This document shows positions 32,316 to 41,870 of a DNA stretch of 64,000 nt, piece by piece. Within the stretch, counting starts at the first letter, position 1. The number at the start of each line of letters is the position of its first letter. Location: contig CAZRXG010000018.1 of assembly GCA_964603985.1 (NCBI GenBank), positions 1-64,000 of the forward strand, given 5' to 3'. Source of the DNA: CAZRXG01 sp964603985 (GTDB taxonomy: Bacteria > Chloroflexota > Anaerolineae > Aggregatilineales > UBA3940). The notes below the pieces were generated by a model. It was not told the origin of the DNA. It saw only the letters and a program-made list of their open reading frames with translations, and ran no database searches. A program made the position numbers and the translations under genes.

Positions 32316-33036
32316 GCGGCGCGACCGGCAACTCCAGCGCCGTCAGGACCCACACCGCCAGCGGGGCCAGGATCAGCGCGGGCAGCATGTTGGCGACGCG
32401 GATCGGACGCAGCTCCAGCAGTGCGCTGACCGCCAGCCCGATCAGCAGCAGGCCGCCCACCGCCGTCATCTCGGTGATCATCGCGTCGGTCAGGATTGCC
32501 TGGGCCTGCGATGCCAGCAGGCTCAGCCCGCCCTGGTAAAGCAGAATGGTCAGCGTCGAGAAGGCCACGCCGATCCCCAGGCTCGACGAGAAGGCCAGCG
32601 CCGCGAAGCCGTCCAGCATCGACTTGATCGCCAGCAGCCGGTAGTCGCCCGTCAGCCCGTCCTGGATCGAGCCGAGGATCGTCAGCGGCCCGACACAGAA
32701 CACCAGGCTGGCCGTCACAAACCCCCGGATGAAGCGCTGCGAGCCTTCGGCGTCCTCGTGGTTCCCGCCGAAGCGTGTTTCCAGCCAGCCTCCCACACGC
32801 TCCAGCCCGCCCTCGATGTCCCACCACTCGCCCAGCAGCCCGCCGACCAGCAGGCTGCCCAGCACGATCAGCACGTTGGCCGTCTCCAGGCCCATCTGCA
32901 CGCCGATGACAAGCGTCACCAGCCCCAGCCCGCGCACGACCGTCTCGCGCGCCTGCTCACTGAAACGGTGCCCGATGCCAACGCCCAGCGCCGAGCCGAG
33001 CAGCACGGTGATGATGTTGATGATGGTTCCGGTCAT
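32308..33036 (-). CDS. DUF554 family membrane protein
   Basis: A 242-residue membrane protein with six to seven helices and DUF554 hallmarks: N-terminal GTIINIITVLLGSALGVGIG, central FVTASLVFCVGPLTILGSIQDGLTGD and C-terminal GLLLIGLAVSALLEL. The family (YqgA-like) is of unknown function, probably transport. AAGGGGG precedes the ATG at 33034-33036. The stop codon lies inside the start of a 15-bp tandem repeat tract. Confidence 0.87.
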   Translation of the reverse strand: MTGTIINIITVLLGSALGVGIGHRFSEQARETVVRGLGLVTLVIGVQMGLETANVLIVLGSLLVGGLLGEWWDIEGGLERVGGWLETRFGGNHEDAEGSQRFIRGFVTASLVFCVGPLTILGSIQDGLTGDYRLLAIKSMLDGFAALAFSSSLGIGVAFSTLTILLYQGGLSLLASQAQAILTDAMITEMTAVGGLLLIGLAVSALLELRPIRVANMLPALILAPLAVWVLTALELPVAPQF

Positions 33037-33120
33037 GTGTCCCCCTTACGCGGTTGAGAATGGTCTGAACTTTATACCGGGCCGCCTGCGGCGTCAACCC
33101 GGCGTCATTCAACGGGTTTT

Positions 33121-33149
33121 TTGTGGCGCTGCGAGAACCGGCCTATACT
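33121..33149 (+). promoter_or_regulatory. Promoter of the lipoprotein pair
   Basis: TTGTGG (33121-33126), a 17-bp spacer and TATACT (33144-33149), about 50 bp before the ATG at 33199. Confidence 0.55.
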
Positions 33150-33198
33150 GAGCCGGGGTAGGAGCACCTTGTGCCGATGACCAGGAAAGGAGCCAGAG

Positions 33199-33738
33199 AT
33201 GGCCGGTCCGGGCTTGCCGCGTTTATGGCTGACAGGGGCCTTGCTTGTCCTGCTGACCGTGATGGTCTCATGCGGGCAGGGGGGCACCCTGACGGGCACC
33301 GTCCTCGACGCCGAGGGAGAACCGCTGGCCCCGGTTGATGAGACTGACGTGCTCATCGTGACCCTGGTTTGCCCCGATCCCGCTATGCGTGGGGAGTGCT
33401 TTCACCAGCAGCACCTGGAGAGCATGGAGCTTGACGCGATCATGGCCTCCATCTGTGATGCAAAAGACCGCTCCGAGAGCTGTATCGTTCACCTTGGGCG
33501 CAGCGCAACCCCGGTCGAAGCCGATGGCAGCTACACGCTGACGAACGTTTCTCCAGGCGAATACGATCTCTTCTTCGTTTACTCAAGCTCCAACCTGTCT
33601 CCGCCGGGGTCGGGAATACTGGGCCAGGTAGCGCCCGTTATGAGCAGAGGGTGGAGTCGGCGCATCGACGTTCCGGCGGTGCAGAAGAATGAGACCACGG
33701 TGTACGACATCAAGGTCGACCTGATCGGGGTGGAGTAA
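33199..33738 (+). CDS. Lipoprotein with carboxypeptidase-regulatory-like fold
   Basis: A 179-residue secreted protein; the signal peptide ends in VMVSC, a plausible lipobox. The mature part begins LTGTVLDAEGEPLAPV and later VEADGSYTLTNVSPGEYDLFF, the characteristic strands of a carboxypeptidase-regulatory/transthyretin-like domain. An inserted cysteine-rich loop (four Cys) separates the two. It has GGAG upstream of the ATG and is followed 36 bp later by another lipoprotein gene. Confidence 0.8.
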   Translation: MAGPGLPRLWLTGALLVLLTVMVSCGQGGTLTGTVLDAEGEPLAPVDETDVLIVTLVCPDPAMRGECFHQQHLESMELDAIMASICDAKDRSESCIVHLGRSATPVEADGSYTLTNVSPGEYDLFFVYSSSNLSPPGSGILGQVAPVMSRGWSRRIDVPAVQKNETTVYDIKVDLIGVE

Positions 33739-33774
33739 AGCGGGGCGGTGTTAGCAGCCGGGAGGAAAGTCAGA

Positions 33775-34770
33775 ATGTCTCATAAAACAGCGCGGGTTAT
33801 CACCGTATTCTGTTTGTTGGTCAGCGCCGTGATCGGCTGCGCACCGGCGGCACCACAGCCCACCGCAACGCTCACAGCCACACCACCGCCCCCGCCACCC
33901 ACCCAGAGCCCCCCCTCTCCACAGGCCCCGGAACCCACCCCGTCGCGCACACCCAGCCCTCTGCCGCCCACGCCCAGCCTTACCCCAACGCCGTCCCTCA
34001 CCCCGACCGCCACGCCCCTGCCGCCCAAAGCCATCCTGGTGCAGTACGGGGCCTACGGTGGGAACGGGGGTGGGCCAGCCGTCCTCTATCAAGGCCAGCT
34101 TACGCCGAGCCTGCTGTTATTCGTCGATGGGCAGCTCATCATTCGCGAGGGAGTGTGGGAAACAGGTTACACACTCCTGGAGACCACGCTGTCCACCGCG
34201 GAGATGTGCACGCTGCTTGCCCGGATCGAAGACACGGGCTTCTTTGAGGAGATCGATCCAATCTTCAAGCCCGACGAAACGATCGTGTTCGGGAACGGCA
34301 CGGACTTCATCATCCAGGTCAACGGCGACCCATACAAGCAGGTACAGATCAACTACACCCTGGTTGAACACCTGGTTGACGAAATGGCCGCCGCGCTTGA
34401 GCTGGTCCGCACCTACCGCCCGGCTCAACAGATGACCCCCTACGTCCCGGAGACCATGCTGCTGTGGATCGAGCAGGGGCAGTGGCTTCTCCCCGGCGAT
34501 CCACCCGTGTACCTGTGGCCCGCCGATCTGCCCCCTCTGGCCGAGCTTTCAGGCGGCGAGCCGGAAGTCCAGGTCGTGATTGAGGGCGATCTGGTCACGC
34601 CGGTCTTCCAGGCATTTGACGGGCGTATGGTCGGCAGGTATTTTCGCGAAGGCGAACAGGACTACACCGTCAGTGCCCGTCCGCTGCTGCCAAACGAGAC
34701 GCCGGACAAGTGGCCCGTCCAGCCTACCGGAGCGTCCTACTTTGAACTCCCCTTCGACTGCGAAGGGTAA
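33775..34770 (+). CDS. Lipoprotein of unknown function with Pro/Thr linker
   Basis: A 331-residue lipoprotein with signal peptide VITVFCLLVSAVIGC and an 80-residue Pro/Thr/Ser linker. The mature domain contains GGNGGGPAVLYQGQLTPSLLLFVDGQLI, then an alpha/beta region ending in QLPF-type strands. I do not recognise the family. The start at 33775 is set by GGGAGGAAA eight bases upstream. Probably in one transcript with the preceding lipoprotein. Confidence 0.75.
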   Translation: MSHKTARVITVFCLLVSAVIGCAPAAPQPTATLTATPPPPPPTQSPPSPQAPEPTPSRTPSPLPPTPSLTPTPSLTPTATPLPPKAILVQYGAYGGNGGGPAVLYQGQLTPSLLLFVDGQLIIREGVWETGYTLLETTLSTAEMCTLLARIEDTGFFEEIDPIFKPDETIVFGNGTDFIIQVNGDPYKQVQINYTLVEHLVDEMAAALELVRTYRPAQQMTPYVPETMLLWIEQGQWLLPGDPPVYLWPADLPPLAELSGGEPEVQVVIEGDLVTPVFQAFDGRMVGRYFREGEQDYTVSARPLLPNETPDKWPVQPTGASYFELPFDCEG

Positions 34771-34902
34771 ACTCAATCCGAAAGAGGTGGCCCGCTTCTC
34801 CGCACCCGGCCCCGGCCTCTGCCACAGTTCGCATCCGCCCCCATCTCTACATACAATAGGTCCGGCGGGGAGCCACCGACTATCATAAAGGATGGAAAAC
34901 CG

Positions 34903-35598
34903 ATGAAGACAATTGGCCTGATCGGCGGGATGAGCTGGGAGTCCTCGCTGGAGTACTACCGCATCGTCAACCAGACGGTCAAGCGCGAGCTCGGCGGGCT
35001 GCACTCGGCGCAGTGTGTGATGGTCTCGCTGGACTTCGCCGCCATTGAGGAAATGCAGTCCCAGGATCGATGGGATGATGCCGCCGACGCACTGGTCGAG
35101 GCCGCGCGCGGGTTGGAGCGCGCCGGGGCCGACTGTGTCCTCATCTGCACCAACACCATGCACATCGTCGCCGACACGGTGCAGGCGGGCGTCGACCTCC
35201 CGCTGATCCACATCGCCGACGCCACCGCAGGGAAAGTCCGGGCGGCGGGGCTGCGGCGGGTCGGCCTGCTCGGCACGCGCTTCACGATGGAGCGCGACTT
35301 CTACAAGGGTCGCCTGATCGACACCTATGGGCTGGAGGTGCTCATCCCCCCCGACGAGGGCCGCAGGGTCGTCGATGACATCATCTACAACGAGCTGGTG
35401 CTGGGCGTGCTCAAGCCCGAATCGCGCGCCAGGTTCCGGGCCATCATCGCCGACCTGATCGCCGACGGCGCGGAGGGGATCGTCCTGGGCTGCACCGAGA
35501 TCCCGCTGCTGGTCAAGCCGGAGGACAGCGCCGTGCCGCTCTTCGATACCACGCTGATCCACGCCCAGGCGGCGGTCGAGTTTGCGCTGGGGGAGTAG
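34903..35598 (+). CDS. Aspartate/glutamate racemase family protein
   Basis: A 231-residue cofactor-free racemase. The N-terminal IGLIGGMSWESSLEYY is typical of the YgeA/aspartate racemase group. Both catalytic cysteines are visible, in CTNTMH and GCTEIPLL. The usual reaction is interconversion of D- and L-aspartate or -glutamate, though YgeA-type enzymes act broadly. TACAAT at 34852-34857 may be the -10 box. Confidence 0.87.
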   Translation: MKTIGLIGGMSWESSLEYYRIVNQTVKRELGGLHSAQCVMVSLDFAAIEEMQSQDRWDDAADALVEAARGLERAGADCVLICTNTMHIVADTVQAGVDLPLIHIADATAGKVRAAGLRRVGLLGTRFTMERDFYKGRLIDTYGLEVLIPPDEGRRVVDDIIYNELVLGVLKPESRARFRAIIADLIADGAEGIVLGCTEIPLLVKPEDSAVPLFDTTLIHAQAAVEFALGE

Positions 35599-35665
35599 GG
35601 CCTCGCTCCCTCCCCACGTACAATAGCCCCCCTTGATCCTGCCCGCCCACCGGAGACTCCGGCAT

Positions 35666-36766
35666 ATGACCGATACACCTGACAACCGGCAACCTACAAC
35701 CACCCCCTCCCGCCCGTTCTGGGGCGTCCCCCTGATCAACGCGCTCGCGGTGGGCGTGATCGGCGGGACGGTGGGCCACGTTTACCGGAATGTGCTGCCC
35801 TGGCTGGCTGGCAGTCTGGTCGTCGGGCTGGCGGCGGGTGCGCTGGTGGAGGGGGTCACCGGGCTGGCGAAGCGGTCGGGCTGGCTGGCCCGCCGCCGCC
35901 TGGTGCTGTTGGTGGTCGCTGAGATCCTGCTGTTCGCCGTAGTCGGGATCCCCTACATCATTACCGCGCCCAACATCAGGCCCCACCATTACACGCTGTG
36001 CTGCGCCACCCCCGCCGACTTCGGTGCCGATTACCGGGCCGTCACCTTCACCGGCGGCGACGACCTGACACTGGCCGGGTGGTACATTCCCTCACAGAAC
36101 GGCGCGGCGGTGATCCTGCTGCACGGCAGCGGCGGCGACCGTCGGGGTGTGCTGTTCCAGGCCGAGGCGCTGCACCGCGCGGGCTACGGCGTCCTGATGT
36201 ACGACCAGCGCGCGCTGGGCGAGAGCGAGGGCGAGAAACGCTCTTACGGTTTGAAGGATGTGCGCGACGTGCCCGGCGCGGTCGAGTTTCTGCTCGGCTG
36301 TGAGGAGGTTGACCCGCATCGCATCGGCATTCTGGGCTTGTCGCTGGGCGGGCAGATCGCCCTCCGCGCCGCAGCCGCCGACACGCGGTTGGCCGCCGTC
36401 GCCGCCGACGGCCCCTCCATTGTCCGCTACGAGGATCTGCCTCCGCCTCCCGACCTGCGCCGACGCCTCCAGTGCCCCTGGGTGTGGCTAAACGACCGCG
36501 CCATCGCCATCATGGCGTGGGAGCCGCTCCCCCCGCCGCTGATTGACGTGATCGGCGACATCGAGCCGCGCCCGGTGCTGCTGATGTGCGGCCAGAGGGA
36601 GCCTGACGAGGTGGCGCGGGCCTGGCGTTACTACGAGCACGCAGGCCCGTCGGCGGAGTTGTGGGAGGTTCCTGGTGCCTACCACACCGGCGGCCCCTCC
36701 GCCTGCCCGGAGGAGTATGCCGCGCGGCTGGTGGCCTTCTTTGACGCGGCGCTGCTGGATGAGTAG
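35666..36766 (+). CDS. Membrane-anchored alpha/beta hydrolase
   Basis: A 366-residue protein. The first 110 residues hold three hydrophobic helices (ALAVGVIGGTVGHVY, LAGSLVVGLAAGALV, LLVVAEILLFAVVGI), followed by an alpha/beta-hydrolase domain with LLHGSGGDR, the elbow GLSLGG and a terminal PGAYHTGG histidine. It resembles the serine aminopeptidase S33/dienelactone hydrolase group. The ATG at 35666 has GGAG upstream; an in-frame TTG lies 11 codons before. Substrate unknown. Confidence 0.82.
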   Translation: MTDTPDNRQPTTTPSRPFWGVPLINALAVGVIGGTVGHVYRNVLPWLAGSLVVGLAAGALVEGVTGLAKRSGWLARRRLVLLVVAEILLFAVVGIPYIITAPNIRPHHYTLCCATPADFGADYRAVTFTGGDDLTLAGWYIPSQNGAAVILLHGSGGDRRGVLFQAEALHRAGYGVLMYDQRALGESEGEKRSYGLKDVRDVPGAVEFLLGCEEVDPHRIGILGLSLGGQIALRAAAADTRLAAVAADGPSIVRYEDLPPPPDLRRRLQCPWVWLNDRAIAIMAWEPLPPPLIDVIGDIEPRPVLLMCGQREPDEVARAWRYYEHAGPSAELWEVPGAYHTGGPSACPEEYAARLVAFFDAALLDE

Positions 36767-36810
36767 ACCGGGAGGCGTTAGTGGCGGTTCCAGAAAGAAT
36801 CAATTGAACG

Positions 36811-37437
36811 CTAAAACGGCATCACCATCAGCAGGAATTCGGCCAGCGATACGCCGCCGAGCAGTGTCAGATAGATGCCTGCCGACACCAGAAACATAAA
36901 CCACGGACGCCTGCTTTGGATGCTGGGGGCTTTGACGCCGACGACCACCGTGTGCGCGAATTTGTCCCCATAGCGCTGGCTGAGCGGAGTGTTACTCATG
37001 CTGCCAAGGGCAACGAGGCCGAGCATAAGGCCATCGTAATACTGAGCCAGCGCACGCAGGACAGCCGCTCCCAGGGTGCGGGGAGAACCGTCCTCTTTGA
37101 CCACACGCATACCCAGCAGGAGCTTACCCGGCGTCGCGCCGAATAACCATTCGAAAAGGGCGAAGTAGGTACCAGTCAACCCAAACCATAGAGCAAAGCT
37201 GGATTTGAAGATGCGCCCCTCGCTGAAAGTGGGTGTGTGTCCTTTCATGAGCCAGTAACCGAGGCCAAATGCCATCCAGACTAAAACATTCGCCACCGTA
37301 AATGATGCCTGGATGATCACCAGATCAATCACGTAGGATAAAGCGCGGCGTCCAAAGTCCTTCCCCTCGCTGATAGCGGGGATGCCATGCCCTGGTGCAG
37401 AAGGAGATGCGTCAGGGAACATACGCCGCTCGGCCAT
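36811..37437 (-). CDS. RDD-family membrane protein
   Basis: A 208-residue protein starting MAERRMF (37435-37437). The RDD motif appears in the first helix (FGRRALSYVIDLVIIQ), followed by three more helices, with GATPGKLLLGMRVVKEDG in the usual loop. RDD proteins are small membrane proteins, some implicated in transport or localisation. It is 8 bp downstream of the GT-C gene, so probably co-transcribed with it. Confidence 0.83.
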   Translation of the reverse strand: MAERRMFPDASPSAPGHGIPAISEGKDFGRRALSYVIDLVIIQASFTVANVLVWMAFGLGYWLMKGHTPTFSEGRIFKSSFALWFGLTGTYFALFEWLFGATPGKLLLGMRVVKEDGSPRTLGAAVLRALAQYYDGLMLGLVALGSMSNTPLSQRYGDKFAHTVVVGVKAPSIQSRRPWFMFLVSAGIYLTLLGGVSLAEFLLMVMPF

Positions 37438-37445
37438 CGTCCCCC

Positions 37446-39767
37446 TCACCCCCCAATCACGACCTCGCCGATCACCACCCAATCGGGACTCCCCTCAAGC
37501 GTGGGCACGGGCAGGCGCTCGAAGGTAGCCTCGTCGTAGAGGATGATCCGGACCTCGTAGCGCCCCGGCGGCACGGCAATCGCGAAGCGGTCGATGACCG
37601 TCTCGCCCGGCGTCCAGGTGTCGGTCGGCGCGAGGTAGCCCATCGGGATCCCGTCGTGCTGCGCGGCGACCTCGCCGTCCTCACCCACCACGTGGGCGGC
37701 TACCTTGTACGAGTGCTCGATTGGCACCTCGGCCCGCCAGGCCAGGTCAACTGTCACCACCTGCCCCCCGTCCAGCGGGGCCGTCCCCACACGCGCCCGT
37801 TGCAGCGTGATCCGCTCGCCGAACGTCACGGCAGGCGTCTCGACGGCCCAGTTGCCCGGCGCGGTGACGTAATCCACCACCCGCAAGGCCCCCACCCACC
37901 GCTCGGACAGCCTGAACAGGTTGCGGTTGAGCCACGTCTCAATCGCCCGCGACGGGTCGCCCGCCGTCTCGTTGAAGAACACGACCGTGATCACCGGCCC
38001 CGACCGGGCGGCCTCGCCCAGCGCCGCCTCTGCCGCCGCCACGTCGAGGGGCCAGCCCTCGCCCAGCGGGATCGACTCAACCGCCCGATCGCCCACCGCC
38101 CCGGCCAGCACCTCGACCTGGTGCGGCGGGTACAGGACGACCGTCCGCCCGCCGGGCAGTTGATCGGCCAGCGCCCGGTAATCACCCTCCACGCCGAACG
38201 GGTTGCCGAAAGCCTGGTTATACATCGCAAGCAGCATGTCCGGGCCGGGCGCGGTGACGACCCGCAGGCGGTAGGTGTCCCTTGCGCCCTTGAACACGCC
38301 CAGCGTCTCGGTCCGGGTGCCGTGCGGCCCGTCGGGGATGTCACCCGTGTCCAGGTAGGCGACCGATTCGCCGTTCAACAGCCAGCGCGCCACCTCGGCC
38401 TGCTGGTCGGGCGAGTTCTGCCAGTAGCGCAGCGTCCCCGCGTGCCCGCCCCAGTAGGCCGAAACCTCCATATAGCCGATCCCGTCGAAGACCAGAAGCA
38501 CCGGCTCGCCGTGCTCCGCCGCGTAGACCCGCAGCGCCCGCCCGGCGTCCGCCAGCCCCTCGGTCGAGAACGTCTGCCCGTAGTAGCCCTCGCTCTCGAA
38601 CGGCGGCAGCCCCGCGTCGGCGGGATGTGCCCACAGCGCCAGCCAGCGCGGCACCGGCCAGACGAGCAGCAGCGCCACGATCAGCGCGCCCGCCGCCTTC
38701 GACAGCGGCGCGGGCAGCGTCGTCCCGCGTAGATACCTCACCAGTTGCGCGGCGGTGATCGCCCCCAGCACGACGAAGGGCATCACGGCGAAGCCCATGT
38801 AGCGCGCCGGCAGCCAGGTCACGATCACCAGCAGGGGGATCAACGGCAGCACGCCGACCAGCCACAGCCATCCGACTTCACGCCGCTTACGCGTCGCCAG
38901 TCCGGCCAGCGACCCCACGCCCGCGATCAGGAGCGGCCAGCCGATGAAGTAGGGCAGCGAGTCGCCCAATTTGCGCCCCACGCCCGCCCAGCGATCCACG
39001 GTCGAGGCGGCGTCGGGGCTGACCTCGGTGTGCCGGATGAACCAGCGCCACGTGTAGGCTGGGCGCAGGATCGACTGGTATGAGTGCAGGTAGCGGTCGG
39101 CGGCGACGAACACGCCCAGCATCACCGCCCCGGCCAGCAGCGTCGCCAGCAGCGCGTGGCTCAGTGCCTTCTTGCGCCCGCCGGGCGGAGCCATCACCAG
39201 CGCGGTCAGCAGCGGCACCGGCACCAGCACCGCCCCCGAAAACTTGCTCAGGATGGCAGCCGCCAGCGCCGCGCCCGTCACGACGGTCGTCACCGCGTGC
39301 GGGCGGCGGGCCAGCCTCAGCGCCGCAACCAACATCACCGCCCCGCAGGCCGCCAGCAGCGGGTCGGCCAATGCCTGCCGGTCGAAGAACACCGCATAGG
39401 GCAGCAGCAGGTAGAGCGCCCCGGCCAGCAGCCCCGTCCCCTTCGAGTGCAATTGCCGCCCCAGCCCAACCGCCGAGGCGCACGTCAGCGCCGCCAGCAG
39501 CCCGATCACCGCCCGTACCAGCCACAGCGTCTCCGGCCCGAAGGGGCGGAACAGCGACCAGATGAACGTGCCCAGCCACTTGGCGTGCGCCAGCCCCTCG
39601 AACGGGTAGCCGAGCAGCGAGTCACGCGCCCGGCTGATGCCCGTCGCTTCGTCGATGAAGAGCGGCAGCTCAAGCAGGAATGCCCGGCGCGTGGCGGCGA
39701 AGATCAGCAGCAGCGCGACCGCCGCCGCGAGGTAGCCGCCTCGCCCTGCGCGGCGAGGTTCACTCAT
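37446..39767 (-). CDS. GT-C glycosyltransferase family 39-like membrane protein
   Basis: A 773-residue protein. The N-terminal half has eight to ten helices and an early FIDEATGISRARDSLLGYP, which carries the acidic D-E pair expected of the first loop in ArnT/PMT-like enzymes. From about residue 430 it becomes a soluble region with VFDGIGYMEVSAYWGG-type strands and a beta-sandwich tail. Such enzymes transfer sugars from polyprenyl carriers at the outer face. The start overlaps the SLC13 gene's stop (ATGA at 39764-39767). Function as a protein or lipid mannosyltransferase is a family inference. Confidence 0.83.
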   Translation of the reverse strand: MSEPRRAGRGGYLAAAVALLLIFAATRRAFLLELPLFIDEATGISRARDSLLGYPFEGLAHAKWLGTFIWSLFRPFGPETLWLVRAVIGLLAALTCASAVGLGRQLHSKGTGLLAGALYLLLPYAVFFDRQALADPLLAACGAVMLVAALRLARRPHAVTTVVTGAALAAAILSKFSGAVLVPVPLLTALVMAPPGGRKKALSHALLATLLAGAVMLGVFVAADRYLHSYQSILRPAYTWRWFIRHTEVSPDAASTVDRWAGVGRKLGDSLPYFIGWPLLIAGVGSLAGLATRKRREVGWLWLVGVLPLIPLLVIVTWLPARYMGFAVMPFVVLGAITAAQLVRYLRGTTLPAPLSKAAGALIVALLLVWPVPRWLALWAHPADAGLPPFESEGYYGQTFSTEGLADAGRALRVYAAEHGEPVLLVFDGIGYMEVSAYWGGHAGTLRYWQNSPDQQAEVARWLLNGESVAYLDTGDIPDGPHGTRTETLGVFKGARDTYRLRVVTAPGPDMLLAMYNQAFGNPFGVEGDYRALADQLPGGRTVVLYPPHQVEVLAGAVGDRAVESIPLGEGWPLDVAAAEAALGEAARSGPVITVVFFNETAGDPSRAIETWLNRNLFRLSERWVGALRVVDYVTAPGNWAVETPAVTFGERITLQRARVGTAPLDGGQVVTVDLAWRAEVPIEHSYKVAAHVVGEDGEVAAQHDGIPMGYLAPTDTWTPGETVIDRFAIAVPPGRYEVRIILYDEATFERLPVPTLEGSPDWVVIGEVVIGG

Positions 39768-41509
39768 TTCAGCACCAGGAAATGAAGCAGCAGCCAGCCC
39801 GTCCCGACTGCGACCGTGATAAGTGTGGCCGGTAGCCCGATCTTGAGGAAATCGACGTAGCCGATGCGGTAGCCCGCCCGCTCGGCGATCCCGGCTGTGA
39901 CCATGTTGGCCGACGCGCCGATCAGCGAACTGTTGCCGCCCATCGCCGAGCCGACCGACAGCGAATAGTACAGCACGTTGCTCGCCGCGCCCGGCACCAT
40001 CCGGCTGAGGTGTTCGACGACCGGCAGCATGGCCGCTGTGAAGGGGATGTTGGCGATCACGCCGCTGAGCAGCGCCGCCGCCCAGACCAGCACCACGATG
40101 GCGGCGATCAGGCTGCCGCCCACCACCCGGCTGATCGCGCCCGCGATCACGGCCAGCAGCCCCACTTCCTGAATCGCGCCCACCAGGATGAACAGCGTGA
40201 TGAAGAACATCAGCGTCGTCCAGTCGACGAGCTGCATCATCGTCTCGATGTCCCGCTCGACGAACAGCAGGATGAAGGCCGCACCGGTGATGGCCGTCAC
40301 CGCCGGTACGATGTGGATGCGCTCGCCCAGCACGAATGCCAGGATCATCAGGCCAAAGATAATGCCCGCCTTCAGCAGCTTCTGTGGCTCCTTGATCCGC
40401 CCGCCCTCCTCCAGTCGCTGTAGCAGCGCCTCCGACGGGCCGTTCTCGCCTGTCTGCCACCCCTTGCGGTAGCGCAGAATAACGTACACCCCCAACGCGA
40501 CCAGCGCCAGGAGCACGCCCGGTGTCAGGTTGACCAGGAAGTCGTTGAAGCTCAGCCCGGCGTATGAGCCGATCATGATGTTGGTCGGCGTGCCGATCAG
40601 CGTGCTGATCCCGCCCACGTTCGAGGCCAGCACTTCGGGCAGCAGCAGCGACAGCGGGCTGACGCCCAGCGCCAGCGCGATCTGGATGGTGAGCGGGGCC
40701 ATCAGCAGCATCGTGGTGACGTTGTCCAGCAGCGCCGATGCCACCGACGTGATCACCATCAGGATCACCACCAGCAGCCACACCCGCCCGCCCGACAGCC
40801 GGTACGCCTGTAGCGTCACCCACTGAAAGATGCCCGTGCCCTCGATGGCCGCGATCACGATCATCATGCCCATCACCAGGAAGATCACCTCGAAGTTCAC
40901 GTAGCTGAGCGCGCGCTCAAACTCGAAGATGAACAGGCCGGGGTAGGCGAACCGGCCCAGCGCACTGGTGATCAGCACCACCGCCACGCCCAGCAGCGAG
41001 GCCAGCGTGTTGTGCAGCACCTCCAGCGCGATCAGCACCAGCACTGCCACGAAGGTCGCCGTGGCGATCCAGAAGGCCGCCGTGATGCGCCGCGCCATCG
41101 TCAGCGCGGGCAGCCTGACCGCTCCTCCCGACCGCAGGCGGGCCAGGGTGCCGGAGTCGGCTTGCCACGTCAGGCGCTCGAAGTGCGGGCGCTCGAACAC
41201 AAGCTGCACCGACTCGATCTCGGCGTCCGCCGGGATGAGCAGCGTAAACGTGCCGTCCTCGCAGTGCGTCTCGGCGGTGTCGACCGGCTCGCCGTCGCCG
41301 TTCAGCAGCAGGGAGACCTCGGCGGCGCAAACCGGTCGCCCCTGTTCGTCGGTAAGCGTCCCGGCAATGCTGACCGACCCGTCCTGGAGTGCGTGAACCG
41401 GCGATGGGGGCATACCCGACCACACGATCACCCCCAGCGCCACCCCCCACGCCAATACGACAACCGGCACACGCATCCGGCAGCTTAACGACGATTTTCT
41501 GGGCACCAC
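39764..41509 (-). CDS. SLC13/ArsB-NhaD-type permease with N-terminal beta domain
   Basis: A 581-residue protein. Residues 13-40 are a signal-like helix. Residues 45-140 form a carboxypeptidase-regulatory-like beta domain (SIAGTLTDEQGRPVCAAEVSLLLNG). The rest is an ion-transporter superfamily permease with about eleven helices and the duplicated hairpin motif GTPTNIMIG (first half) with a matching GNSSLIGASANMV (second half). Those features fit Na+/H+ or dicarboxylate/arsenite type transporters, not a specific ion. GTG at 41507-41509 has GGGAGG seven bases upstream. Overlaps the GT-C gene downstream. Confidence 0.85.
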   Translation of the reverse strand: MVPRKSSLSCRMRVPVVVLAWGVALGVIVWSGMPPSPVHALQDGSVSIAGTLTDEQGRPVCAAEVSLLLNGDGEPVDTAETHCEDGTFTLLIPADAEIESVQLVFERPHFERLTWQADSGTLARLRSGGAVRLPALTMARRITAAFWIATATFVAVLVLIALEVLHNTLASLLGVAVVLITSALGRFAYPGLFIFEFERALSYVNFEVIFLVMGMMIVIAAIEGTGIFQWVTLQAYRLSGGRVWLLVVILMVITSVASALLDNVTTMLLMAPLTIQIALALGVSPLSLLLPEVLASNVGGISTLIGTPTNIMIGSYAGLSFNDFLVNLTPGVLLALVALGVYVILRYRKGWQTGENGPSEALLQRLEEGGRIKEPQKLLKAGIIFGLMILAFVLGERIHIVPAVTAITGAAFILLFVERDIETMMQLVDWTTLMFFITLFILVGAIQEVGLLAVIAGAISRVVGGSLIAAIVVLVWAAALLSGVIANIPFTAAMLPVVEHLSRMVPGAASNVLYYSLSVGSAMGGNSSLIGASANMVTAGIAERAGYRIGYVDFLKIGLPATLITVAVGTGWLLLHFLVLK

Positions 41510-41640
41510 GTGCTATCCTCCCTCTGCTGAGTGTTTTTGACCCTGCCTGCAAAACCGCGCCTATTATAACAGCACGTGGCGGGATCGTGTGCACCATCCA
41601 CCCGGCAGGTGATCGGGCACCGTCACCGCCGCCCCCTTAC

Positions 41641-41674
41641 AAAAAAAGAACCCCTCAACGTCTCCGTTAAGGGG
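41641..41674 (-). terminator. Strong rho-independent terminator after tRNA-fMet
   Basis: Read leftward, CCCCTTAACG pairs fully with CGTTGAGGGG (one G-T wobble) around a GAGA tetraloop and is followed by TTCTTTTTTT. It starts 15 bp past the tRNA gene. Confidence 0.9.
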
Positions 41675-41689
41675 TCACTTCGAGTCAGG

Positions 41690-41762
<73 letters not shown>

Positions 41763-41773
41763 CGCGAGGCAGA

Positions 41774-41802
41774 GTCTAACGTGGGGACTGGAGTTTGTCA
41801 AA
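41774..41802 (-). promoter_or_regulatory. Promoter of tRNA-fMet
   Basis: On the minus strand TTGACA (41797-41802), a 17-bp spacer and TAGACT (41774-41779), ending 11 bp before the tRNA 5' end. Confidence 0.8.
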
Positions 41803-41870
41803 TCTGGCGCAAACTTTACACCAACTTGCGGGTCGGGCAGGCCCTGATAGGCCCATCCTGCCCCCACTTT

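Noticed and set aside
32063..32827. Frame encoding RSAIS repeats
   Set aside because: It arises from translating the 15-bp tandem DNA repeat antisense to gene phase, joined to a shadow of the DUF554 gene.
39768..40823. Long upstream extension of the GT-C gene frame
   Set aside because: The frame stays open through the SLC13 gene in another phase. It is a high-GC shadow; the real start is at 39767.
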